The notes under the pieces are model-generated. The model saw only the letters and a list, made by a program, of their open reading frames with translations, ran no database searches and was not told the DNA's origin. The translations under genes were made by a program, and so were the position numbers. Shown one piece after another: positions 11,997 to 22,929 of a DNA stretch of 64,000 bases. The stretch comes from Talpa occidentalis. Taxonomy: Eukaryota > Chordata > Mammalia > Eulipotyphla > Talpidae. Within the stretch, counting starts at the first letter, position 1. The number at the start of each line of letters is the position of its first letter. Location of the stretch: contig NW_023600993.1 of assembly GCF_014898055.3 (NCBI RefSeq), positions 13,574,214 through 13,638,213 of the forward strand, given 5' to 3'.

Positions 11997-14900
11997 ATTA
12001 TGTGCAGATTTCTCAAAACCTTGCAGACAAAAGGGAATGGCATGATTAAAGTTCTGAATAAAAAGAATTCCCAACCAAGAATACTTTATCCTGTATGACT
12101 ATCATTCAGAATGGAAGGGGGTAGGTAGAGAGCTTTACAAACAAAAAATTAAATAATCAATCACCATTAAACCAGCAGTGAAAAATATACTAAAGGTTAT
12201 CATAGAAAATGAAAAGAAATTCAATGTAGAAACAGAAAGACAAAACAATGTGGAATGGGAGTGAGTAAAAACGTGGAACAAATAGAAAATCTGAATAGAG
12301 TGATCAAAATTATGAAATTTGAAATAATAATCTAAAAGATCTCCAAAAACAAAAGTCCAGCACCAGATGGTTTTACAAATGAATTGTACCTAACCTTCAA
12401 GGAAGAACTTACGGTTATTTTATTCAAACTCTTTCCAAAAGAAAGGGAAACACTTCCTAACACATTCTATGAGGTCAATATTACCTTAATACCAGATCAA
12501 AATACCAGATCAATATATCACACATAAAAAGAAAATTACAGATTGATCTCTCTGATGAACATACATATGAAAATTCTCAACAAAATACTAGCAAACTGAA
12601 TTCAACATATTAGAGGGATCATATACCATGAACAAGTTGGATTTATTCCAGGAGGGCAAAGTTGGTTTAACATATGCAAATCATTATGTTAACAAAAGGA
12701 AAGACAAAAATCACAATTATATCAACAGATGCTAAAAAACCATTTGACAAGGTATTCATTTATTAAAAAAACAGCCCTCTTAATCTCATTATACAAAAAA
12801 CATCTCTTAACATAATAAAGGCCACGCACTATAAACCTACAGTAAATATCATACTCAATGCAAAAAGCTGAATGCTTTTCTTTTATGTTCAGGGACACAG
12901 TAAGATCAGGAACAAGGTAAGGGTGTCCACTTTCACCACTTGTATTAAATTTAATATTAGAAGTCTTAGTCAGTGCAATTAGACAATAAGAAATAAAAGG
13001 AATCCAGAGGGAAAATAAGCAAAAAATTATCAGTATTTGCAGACATAATATATGTAGAAAATCCTAGGGAGTCCAACAAAAATTATTACAAACAATAAGT
13101 GAATACTTTAAAATGGCAGGCTACAAAATTAATACACAAAAATGTTGCATTCCTATATGCAAATAACAAGCAAGAAGAAATTAAGAATGTAATCCCATTT
13201 ATAATTGTATGAAAATGAATCAAATACTTGGAAATAAGTTTAACAGAGGGGGTGAAAGATCTATATGACAAAAAATTTAAGACACTGTTAAAAGACACAA
13301 AACCAGACACAGAGAGATGGAAAGCTATCCCATGTTAATGGATGAGGAGACTTAATATAGTCAAAATGACCGTCCTACCAAAATATACAGATTCAATGAA
13401 ATCCCTGTCAAAATTAACAATGATATTTTTCAAGGAAATGAAACAAAAACACTAAAACTCATATGAAAACATAACAGACTAATTCAAGGAACAAGGAAAG
13501 TTTTTCCAATAAATGTATTGAGAAAGCCGGACAGTCAAATGTAAAAGAATGAAACTGAATTCTCACTCCATACACAAAAGTAAATTCAAAACAAACTAAT
13601 GACTTGTAAGTAAGACCTGAAACATAAAATATATAGAAGAAAATACAGGTGATATGTTCCATGGCATCAGTGGCAGAGATGTCTTTGGGAACTTAACTCC
13701 AATGACAAGGGAAATGAAAACAAACAAACAAAAAAACCCCGCAACAACTGGTACTACATAAAATTTAAAAGGTTTTGTGTAACAGAAGAAAGTCTCACCA
13801 GATTGAAAAGACAGCCTATGGAATGGAAGGACATATATGGATATAACATAATCAACAGGGGTTAATATTTGAGGTATATAAAGAACTCATCCAAAAAAAC
13901 AACAACACAAAGATAACAAACCAATTAAAAAATGGGCAGAGATCTGAAGAAAAAAAAAACACTTTATTCTAAACAATATGCAGGTGGTCAACAGATATAT
14001 GAAAAAATGTTCATCATTTCTTGTTAGGGAAATGAAAATTAAAAAAACACCACACACCTGTGAGAATGGCTTACCTCAAAAAAGACTTTTAACAACACAT
14101 GTTGACAAGGATGTTGGCAAGAGGAACCATTATATAATATTGGTGGGAATGTAAATGGAGGGAGTCTTTTGGAAATCAGTCTGGAACCTCCTCAAAAAAC
14201 TAGAAATTGAACTACCACATAATCCAGTAATTTCATTTTTGGGTATCTATCTAAAGGATGTGAAGTCAAAACTTAAAAAGAAACATACAATGTTTACAGA
14301 GGGATTATTTAGACTAATTAAAATATGGAAGCAACTTAAGTGCCCAATGATAGATGACTGATAAAGAAAAAGGAATGTATTCAGTTATAAGGAAAGGTAA
14401 GATTTTTCCATCTGTAGCAAAATGGAAGAAAATCAAGGGAATATGCAAAGCAAAATTAGTCAGAAAGATAAAGACAAATATTGGATGATTTCATCTGTAT
14501 GTGTGTAATAAAATAAAATAAATAGACAAAACCAAATTTGAATGAACTAGTCGACACTGAACCCCAAACTGAGGTTACCAGAGTGAAGAGGGTAGGGGGT
14601 AGGTGGAAAGGTATTAGGGGTATGATGGATGGTGGTGGTGGGGTTTTCTATAATTTTTTTCTTTTAAAAATTAAAAGAAAGGCATCCACATATACAAGAG
14701 AATGTATAGAAGAACAACAGGGATGATCAAAAGGAACATAAAATACTGTTACACTTTCATGTAGGAAGCTTTCAATAGGAAGAGTACAAGTCTGACTACC
14801 TGAAGGACTGTTATGGCAAAAAGGCAGCATGTAAAGACAGAGGCTTTAGTGCTTTCTTTAGGCTTTTTATTGGTTTGTTTGTTTCAGCTCCTGCCATTAA

Positions 14901-15169
14901 GGAAATCTCTGTCAAAACTATAGCTGTACAAAGCTGAGAAATAAAGACTTCAGGAAAGATACATGTCAAGGAATAAATCTGCAAATATAATTCTGGAAAG
15001 TCACCAAACAAAAGGCTCAATACAGTCTTTTAAGAGTATAAAAACAGCAAAAGCTAGAGAAGGGACAATGTAATTTTATGAGTGATCATATTATAAGATT
15101 TAAATATCCAGTTATTAACAACAACAAAATCACGAGATACACAAACAAACAGTAGTCATGGTTATCAGC

Positions 15170-15183
15170 GGGGGGGGGGGGGG
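15170..15183 (+). repeat. 14-base G homopolymer
   Basis: An unbroken G run followed by gagagggg. It is length-unstable and a possible G-quadruplex, and it is also a place where assembly errors are common. Confidence 0.85.
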
Positions 15184-15502
15184 AGAGGGGATTACAAGCT
15201 ACCCCTAAAGAATGTAGAAACTAGATTAACTAGACAAAGACTTTAAATCACTGACTAAAGAGTAAAAGGAAAGCATGGAGAGAAAAGGGAAAGGAATTCA
15301 GGAAACAACGAATATACAAAAACAAAACTATCAATAAGAAGATATATTATAAAAAGGAAACAATTTCTTAAACTGAAAAATATAATAACTGAAACTTAAA
15401 ATACTGACTAGAGATCTTCAACAATAGCTGTTAGTGGGCAGAAGCCAAAAATGGCACGTACTAATTGTTGGGAGTGTATACACTGGAGAACACTGTTATT
15501 GA

Positions 15503-15535
15503 CTTTTGTAGTTCTCCTGTGGAGAACTACAAAAG
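15503..15535. repeat. Perfect 15-bp inverted repeat with 3-nt loop
   Basis: Arms cttttgtagttctcc (15503-15517) and ggagaactacaaaag (15521-15535) are exact reverse complements around TGT. No T run follows directly, so it is not a classical terminator and none is expected here. It may be a fold-back mutation product. Confidence 0.9.
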
Positions 15536-15757
15536 CACCTTCCTAGAATGATGAAAAAGATCATGTATTTCAAGTTTGTAAGAGCTCCTTCTTGCTATAA
15601 GAAAACTTAAGGGGGTAGGTAGCAAGATGGAAACTACGAAATCAGTATTTAGAACACTGGATAACCTGATAAAACTGGCAGAGACAACTGCATACCTAAT
15701 TCTAAGACAGTCTCAATAAAGGTATGAAATTTTTAAACCTTTGAATTGATTTCAATT

Positions 15758-16034
15758 TTTTTTTTAAAGATTTATTTATTTATTTATACAAGCACTGGGT
15801 ACAGTCAGAAGCATGGGAAGGTGAGAGAATTCACCAGAGCCAGAGCGAGGAACAGAACAGGCAAGGCAAACTGATGAAGAAATACACTGCTGAGGGCAAC
15901 AGCGGGTGGCAGGAGAGGTCTGAGTGCCATGTGGGACCCTCGCCCGGCGGCCATGGATCGATCTGGCACTGCAGAGGCTGTGGGCAGCTTCGCAGCCCAG
16001 TGCTCAACCGCTGGGGAGGTCACCGGGGAGGCCC
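15758..16034 (-). repeat. tRNA-derived SINE
   Basis: Minus-strand copy, body and head complete. The tail contains AATAAATAAATAAATCTTT-type sequence (seen as aaagatttatttatttattt). The target-site duplication tgatttcaa is at 15747-15755 and 16035-16043. The A box is disturbed by a small duplication near the head (ggggaggtcaccggggagg). Confidence 0.85.
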
Positions 16035-16615
16035 TGATTTCAAATTATTTTGATGGCAGTAAATAATTAATTTCCACACATAATAATCTTAATTTGATTA
16101 ATAATTTTATTTTTATAAACTTCTTTCTATATAGATCAGAATTTAACTTGACTTCTAAGTAAAAGTGACATCTGAACCATGAAAAATAGAAGAAATGAAA
16201 AAATAGCATGTCATAGATTCCTAGTGGAATTTCTAGTCCCAGCAGACATGAAGCACAAGTATGAGTCAATGTCACCTGCTGATGACTGAGCAAAGTACAA
16301 AAAGCAACTTCTTCAGGATTCTGAAATAATTGCAGGCACATTGGACAAGGGAGTTAGAGGTACAGTAGAGGTGAGTTATCTTTCTGATTGCTTCCCCTCA
16401 CCCCCCCCTTCTTTATCTCCCAGCTTAGAGGTCAGATGAGGCTGAACCTGATAGCTAAATATCAGGCACAGAGGGCAAAGACCCCAACTCCATTTACCTG
16501 GTACTTTCTCCTCCTTATTTGCAACCTCTCAACAATGTTGGGCCTAATTGCAGAACTATAATACCATAATGGGTGGCTGATAACATGGATATCAGCATGT
16601 GAAACTTTGAAAAAG

Positions 16616-16664
16616 TTCTGACTAATTTTGCTTTGCAAATTCCCTTGATTTTCTTCCATTTTGC
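16616..16664 (-). repeat. 49-bp inverted duplicate of an L1 segment at 14417-14465
   Basis: Read on the minus strand, this 49-nt stretch matches 14417-14465 with a single mismatch by eye, although the sequence on both sides does not look like L1. The source segment is the ORF2 3' region of the old L1. Confidence 0.8.
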
Positions 16665-16901
16665 AGGAAAGGGGGCCCTGCTGTGTGACTCATGAGTTAA
16701 GAATTCCTATCATTTTTTCTTTTTTCTTTCATCACTCCTTCACAAATGCATGCGATGCCGATGCCAAAAATATCTACAATACAAGCATTTGCATTTGAGG
16801 GACCAAAATTTAGTTATTATAGTATGCTACTTTATTGCCCCAAACTGGTTTTTTTCCATGTTGTTGGGCATATGAAAGCCCAGATATAGACCATGTTTCT
16901 T

Positions 16902-17225
16902 TTTTTTTTTTTTTTTTTTTTATTTATAGAGGCATGTTTTTTTTTTATTTATTTGTTTGTTTGTTTGTTTTGTTTTATACATGCACTGGGTACAGTCAGA
17001 AGCGCGGGAGGGTGAGAGAATTCACCAGAGCCAGAGCGGGGAGCAGAGCAGGCAGAAGGACCAAAGTACACTGCTGAGGGGAGCAGCGGGCGGCAGGAGA
17101 GGTCTGCACGCCATGTGGGACCCTCCTCCGGTGGCCGGGGAGCAGCCAGGGATCGAACCGGCGCCGCAGAGGTCGCCGGCAGCTTCGCAACCCAGCGCTC
17201 AACCGCTGCGCCACCGGGGAGGCCC
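16902..17225 (-). repeat. tRNA-derived SINE, young copy with extended 3' tail
   Basis: Full-length minus-strand copy with a perfect 15-bp target-site duplication, tagaccatgtttctt, at 16887-16901 and 17226-17240. It shares the 15-nt tail extension (16926-16940) and most body diagnostic bases with the copy at 8715-9050. The B box ggttcgatccc is intact, so Pol III transcription of the source is plausible. Confidence 0.9.
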
Positions 17226-17689
17226 TAGACCATGTTTCTTAGCTCCTCTGTGCCTTACATTTTTTCAATGGATGCTCTAGAGGAAAAAGTGACCAACCAC
17301 TTACTTATTTTGTTTAGGTTCTTAGGCTGCTTTCACTCTTCAATGAAAGAGTTGAGTAGTTGCAAAAGAGATCATGAAACACACAGCCTTAAATAAATTA
17401 CAATGCCCTTTAAGAAAATTATTTGCTGATCCTTGCCCTAGGTTTACAGTATACATATTTAATTTGCCAGGGTCTACCTATAAATCCAAGTCATGTGTAA
17501 TGTCAGAAATCTAAAAAAGTATATTCCCAATTCTTCCTTCTCATCCTCTGTGCTACTGTAGCCATGTAGTTTAATTTTACACATTATAAACATAAAACAT
17601 GTTGCTACTTATTTTTGCTTTAGACCATTTTTCAGAGCAATTAAAAATAAAAAAGTAATTTAAAAAATTACTTATTCTACTTCCAATAC

Positions 17690-18420
17690 TCTTCACTTCT
17701 TTGTATACATTGAAATCCCTTTGTCCCATCATGTTTCTTCTATACATTTCTTGTGGGTAATTTCTATTGATCTATCTTCTAGTTTGCTGATTCTTTTTTT
17801 GTCTATGTCTCTTCCCTTGATGACACTGTCACAGACATTCCCTATCTGTAGTTTACAATTTTAGGATTTCCATTCGATTTACTTTCATCTCTGTTGAAAT
17901 TAATCACCTGCTCTGCATGTTGTCCAGTTTTCCACTAGACCCTTTAACACATTAATTATACTTATTTAATATAATTGTGAGACAATTCCAACATCTGTGT
18001 TATAATATGGTTTTGATGACTGCTTTGTCTATTTTTCCTTGCTTTTTCATATGATCTGTAGCCTTTTGTTGAAGTTCTTATACTTACTGTCATCAGGTGT
18101 ATGAGAATAGAGACTAAAGTGTTTTTTATGCTGGGAAATGAGCATGTTCCCATTGTATATTAACACAGGGGTTTGAGTTTTAATTTAATTAAGAATTGAG
18201 TTAGGTTTGAAGTTAGCTGTTGCAGTAGTTACCCTCAGTGCACAGCAGGCTGCGAATTCCTATAGTGATACCTTCTATTGGGAGTAAGGGATTTAGTTTG
18301 CCAAAGTATTTTTCATTCTCCTAACAGTCCTCCCGAGGACTGTTCTGGGCCAGATCATTGCTCTGCAATGTCAGCACTGAATGGGTCCAGAAAAGTAGTG
18401 AACTTGCTATTTGTTCAGCT
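17690..18420 (-). repeat. Old L1 5' region (or HAL1-like) fossil, antisense
   Basis: Read on the plus strand it follows the order of an antisense mammalian L1 5' part: tttctattgatctatcttct, then cattctttttttgtc, tgcatgttgtccag, gacaattccaacatctgtg and gatgactgctttgtct. The remainder to about 18,420 is more decayed. It contains a perfect 10-bp hairpin at 18323-18344. Confidence 0.55.
18323..18344. repeat. Perfect 10-bp inverted repeat with 2-nt loop
   Basis: aacagtcctc and gaggactgtt flank CC. The short GC-bearing hairpin lies inside an old LINE fossil, and no function is implied. Confidence 0.85.
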
Positions 18421-18489
18421 TTTTATTGTTGAAAGGTTTGGGATGATATTCTTTCCAGCTTTCTATGTTAAAACTACCCAAACTATTTG

Positions 18490-21400
18490 CACTTAAGTCC
18501 ATGTAAAGCTTACTATCAAAACTTTATAATTAAGACATTGGGCCAGAAGCTGATAACTGCAACCTGCCAAAGCAAATATAACTAATATCTGCCCTTATCA
18601 AAATTCCTACCACAACAATTTCTAATCTAAGGATGAATACATTCAGATCAGGGAAAAAAATTACGATTACATTTGTTTGTTAAAGGTTTAAGTAAATATT
18701 GAGGTTTTATTCAAACAACTTAAAACATTTTGTGTGGCTCTGTGGAGAAAACATATAATAAGATAAAAATTTTATCTTATTCTTGTAATAGTTTCTTATT
18801 GAGAATAGTTCACACACTTGCCATTCCCAAACATTAAGCCGACTCTGGGCTCTATATTTATTTCCTTGTTCTTTTTCATCACAAACAAAATTGACTATGC
18901 TGTCCCACTCAATGAGGTACTTTCTATTTTTCGCTTTTTTGTTTATTCGTTATCTTACAAAATAACGATAATAATTTTTGTTTATTCGTTATCTTCTGCC
19001 CCTTTTTGTAGTTCTTCAGATTAAATGTCCACTTCATAAAGTAAGTTTGTATCACCTAACCTGTCTTCTTTCACTACTTTTAACAACACATTACAGGAAT
19101 AGATTACATGGAGTTGAAGATCGCCTTCATGGAAAGTATCTCATATTTGTATCTCTAGCACTTCAGTGTTAAGCACTTACAAAGAATAAATGCTGAAATT
19201 TAAAAATCCATTAGAATTTACTGAAGTAAGGTACTTCAAGCCAATTTTCTCATATGAGAAATTAAATATATTTGCCAATTAATGAAAGTGCTACGTGGCA
19301 CTGAAAAAAAAATGTGATAAGAATCAGACATTTGTGTGACTCTAACCACTATTGTCTCTATGGGTAAGAAAAACACCTGGAAAGTCAAGGTGCCAGAACA
19401 TAAACTGATAAGAGAAATTCCAAAGTAAGAGGGAGTTAGAACATTCTAATTTTAATGGTTTCAACTACCTCTAATTTGATGCCATTTGTTCTTCTACAGC
19501 TTTGAAGATAATTGTTCAAAACACTATTGTTTTCTAAAATAACTGCTTGTTCTATAGCTAATCAGGTGGTTATTACCAACACTTACTCTTATCCATTACC
19601 AGCCATCCCTCCCTCTCACAGATTAAGTTGTTAAGTATGTTAGTATCATTAGTTATATCACAGCCAACTTCTTGATCTGATCTCAGTGGTTTGCTTCTCT
19701 AATATGACCATTTCTACTAGTCAAATATTTTACAATGAGTTTATAATTTGACCCTCAAGTGCTGATGTTTTCCAAATTTCTCAATTCACATTAAATATGC
19801 CCTATTGCTGCCTATTTCAAAATGTATTCTGAGGAAATAAAATGATGGATCAATTAAATACCACTCGAATATTAAACTCAGAGCTGTGGAAGTTTAAAAA
19901 AGAGAGATTACATACAAATATTGATAATCACACAATAATAAAAATTATCTTCAATATAACAGTGGGTCAGAGAAATTATTATAGTCATATATGCATGATT
20001 CGATCTTTTGATTAAAAAAGCACTATACTTAGAGTTATAAAAAGATCAGAGAACTGGAAACAGAAATGCAGTCTAGGATAGATTATTCAGACTAATATAG
20101 AAGTCTTGGCATGAATAAGAAGAGAACTGTGGTTCCACAGAACAGTTGGATTATGAACCAGAATATGCAAATCAGGTAACTATGATAATTATTAAAATCT
20201 TAACTTGCAAATAAAGGCACAGAAAATAACATTCTACAGTAGGTTGTTGAAGCATAGTATGGGACACGGCAGTATAATCAAAAGTGTGTGGCGTTTACAG
20301 TAGTATTACTCTTTGGCATGTTACTACCAAAGCAACAGAGGAAGCACAATTTACCTTCATTTTTAGTTAGGACAACTGTTCGTGTGTTCTTTACACCCAC
20401 GCCTGCTCTTGCTCATGCCTGTGAATTCACATATACCTGTATTGACCTGAATGTTTCCTTTCCTTACATGTCCAAAAGGCCTTTTTAATGTGTGCTTTTG
20501 TATTTCTCTAGACTTCTCTCAAATCTCAGACTTAGCTTTCTCCTTTATCTCTGCCTCAATAGTTATTAAGGTGTGCTCATTTACTGTCTACAATGCTTTA
20601 AGTTGCTTTCATTTTTCTTCATTTACAAAGTCATCACGCCTTTTCTTCATAACCTAAACCATGGAGAGCTTTTTCCGCAAATCCTCAATAGCTGCTTGTT
20701 TTCTACCTTAATAGTTCTAAAAACAACTTCTAGAATAACTAATCAGTTTCTTGATAATTGTTGATTCTTGCTAATTGTCTTTCTTGAGGAAAGACACAGG
20801 TCAAGGGTTTGCAGTCTCCTTGCTTTGTTTTTCTTGATCACTAATTCAAATTTCAACTTCCAACCAAAGAACTATAGTTGTGATGAGAACCAAAGTCCCT
20901 TCCAAAATGCTAAGATTCTAGAAAGAGAGCTGGGGAAGACAGGAGAGCACTTCACAGTGTTTTAAAAGAGACCTTGGTTATCATCACACCTCATTTCATA
21001 CAGTCCTTTGAGGCTGTATTCCCTATCTACACTTTGATTTTCTGCTTTATGGATACTATTCTTTACTACTTACAATAGCTATTTCATTTCAGTTACTACA
21101 CTTTAAGTTCTTAAAATTTCTTCAGCTCTACCCTTATCTTTTCCTATATCCCAACCACACTTCTTTTCACTTTTTTTTTTAACATCTTTCATGATGAGTT
21201 TTAAAAGAACATGTATTCTTATTGGAAATAAAAAGCATACTTTAAAAAAATCTTACTTCTTTTGCTAATTTAAATCTTTCCCACAAATGTCATTTTCTGT
21301 CTCTTAAGAACAGTACTCCCCTTATTTTATAATACTAAATTGTTTGTGTCTCTGATTGCTTACTCAGTTTTTAAGAAGCCAGTTCTGTTTTTAATAAATG

Positions 21401-22635
21401 GGGAGAAATAAATGATGATGGTGAATTAATTTCCTTCATTACCCATGTATTTATATTTAAATCTTTCAGATCTTAAGAAACTTAGTCACATTTCTAATAT
21501 TAGTTATCAGTGGCTTACTGCGGCTCGAAACAAGAAGGTTCTTCCCGTCTATAAAGAAGAGTATAACACATCCTAGAAGAACTGAAGCATTACTTCTCTT
21601 TAAAGATAATGCAATAAAAATGTGTTATTCTTTCATTTCTTTACAAATTATCACTTGGTGTGCCCTATTGTTGGAATCCAGTACAGACTTGCTGCTTACT
21701 TAAAATTCTCTCTTTAAAAGATTTCAAAAGTATTATTTCTCCCTCTTACATACAGTTTTGGTTCTAAGCGATCAGACATTTCAATATATTAAAACTGTTT
21801 TACTCCAAAACTCACTTAGAAAAGGTACTTAATAACAATCACTTCTTGAATTATATGGGAAATTAAAATTTCCATTTCCAAGACAATTTTTATAGGAAAA
21901 TATGCAATAAGTATTTAAACACAAGTCAGTAACTTCAACAACAAAGCATCAATCTATAACTCTCAGAATTCCTATCTTAGCCATTTATTTAAACAGAACA
22001 TTCCTGAAGGTGGCTGCATTAACTAATATGGAATTCTGATGGCACTTGTGTAACCACATGTTCATGTTTATGCTTTGAGCCTGACAGGGTACCTGTGGAG
22101 GTCCACCTTGAATGTATGTACACAAATGTGTACTCTTATCCAGAAGCCTGCACATACCCAAAACAACAGTAGCATCAACTCAGAGTTTCCAGCTTATTAG
22201 GGTAGGAAATTCCCTGTGTGGTCCCAGTTGACATAATCTTCACTCTTCCAGAAAACTGCTTTTCCAAGGCATACAGGAGTCTTTTGCCTGCCTGGACTAT
22301 GCTGGTGTTTAGGGTCTTTGCTGCAGTGTTTCTGAGTTGTAAAGTGGGCATTTGGAGAAAGCAGCTTTTTATTATGTGGAACTATTTACTATACTGCAAA
22401 GCATTTAGCACTTGCCTACTAAATACCAGTAGAATTTCATAGTTACCATAGTAGCCCCTCCACCCCACTCTTACGCTCCCCCAAAAAAAGAAATGATCTT
22501 GCCCTAAATACTTCCAAATACTTGGGGACAGGGAGCGGGAAGATGAGAGAGAAGGACGCACCACTCCCAATTGGTTATTATACCATATAGTTTGTGGGCC
22601 TTGGACCCAAATTCCTTTTTATCTTGACAACCCAA
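18490..22635. other. Intronic stretch, nothing firmly recognised
   Basis: Besides the direct repeat at 18936-18995 I recognise no gene, exon or repeat family. The pyrimidine-rich part at 20400-20760 might be a very decayed L2, but I could not order matches to it. Confidence 0.35.
18936..18995 (+). repeat. Perfect 21-bp direct repeat, 39 bp apart
   Basis: The 21 bases at 18936-18956 (start tttttgtttattcg) recur exactly at 18975-18995. This fits a recent local duplication of about 39 bp whose unit is otherwise diverged or partly replaced. Confidence 0.85.
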
Positions 22636-22639
22636 AATA

Positions 22640-22925
22640 CTTAGCATGGCTCATTCATTTCCTTCAAATCTTAGCTAAAATTCCCTCCTACCCAAAAGAT
22701 CTACTCTGATAATTCCGCAACCTTTGGACTCAACACTATCAATCCCTCTAAACTGAAGTGTTTATTTTTTCCCAAAGCAATTACCATTTTTTCAGACACT
22801 CTTAATTTGTTATTATGCTTGCTATTTACCATCTCCCACTGCTAGAATGTAAGCTCCATGAGGGCAAGGATCTTTGTTTTGTCCACTGATATATACCAAG
22901 TACCTAAAACACAGCTGCAGGTCTC
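22640..22925 (+). repeat. L2 LINE 3' end
   Basis: Carries the characteristic L2 3' string ctagaatgtaagctccatga, then gggcaaggatctttgttttg, then a decayed 'tatataccaagtacctaaaacac' in place of the usual 'tatccccagcgcctagaacag'. Confidence 0.8.
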
Positions 22926-22929
22926 AGAA

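Larger units (their letters stand above)
9664..14670 (+). repeat. Old long L1, ORFs broken, internally deleted
   Basis: About 5 kb of decayed L1 in plus orientation. It begins with caagatggcagaagagtgaa, like mammalian L1 5' ends, and has an ORF1-like region around 11,000-12,250. Reverse-transcriptase-like sequence follows from about 12,340 (Lys-Ser-Pro-Ala-Pro-Asp-Gly-Phe, then a Gly-Phe-Ile-Pro-Gly-Gly-Gln motif near 12,640), and an ORF2 C-terminus and 3' UTR end at about 14,670. The endonuclease part of ORF2 appears missing, since RT sequence follows ORF1-like sequence directly. At 13,038 the Phe-Ala-Asp-Asp catalytic box is degraded by a short deletion. Many stops and frameshifts make it inactive. 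A younger SINE splits it at 11730-11996. Confidence 0.8.

Noticed and set aside
16957..17280. A 107-codon plus-strand open frame
   Set aside because: It lies within the antisense of a GC-rich tRNA-derived SINE; open frames on both strands come from composition.
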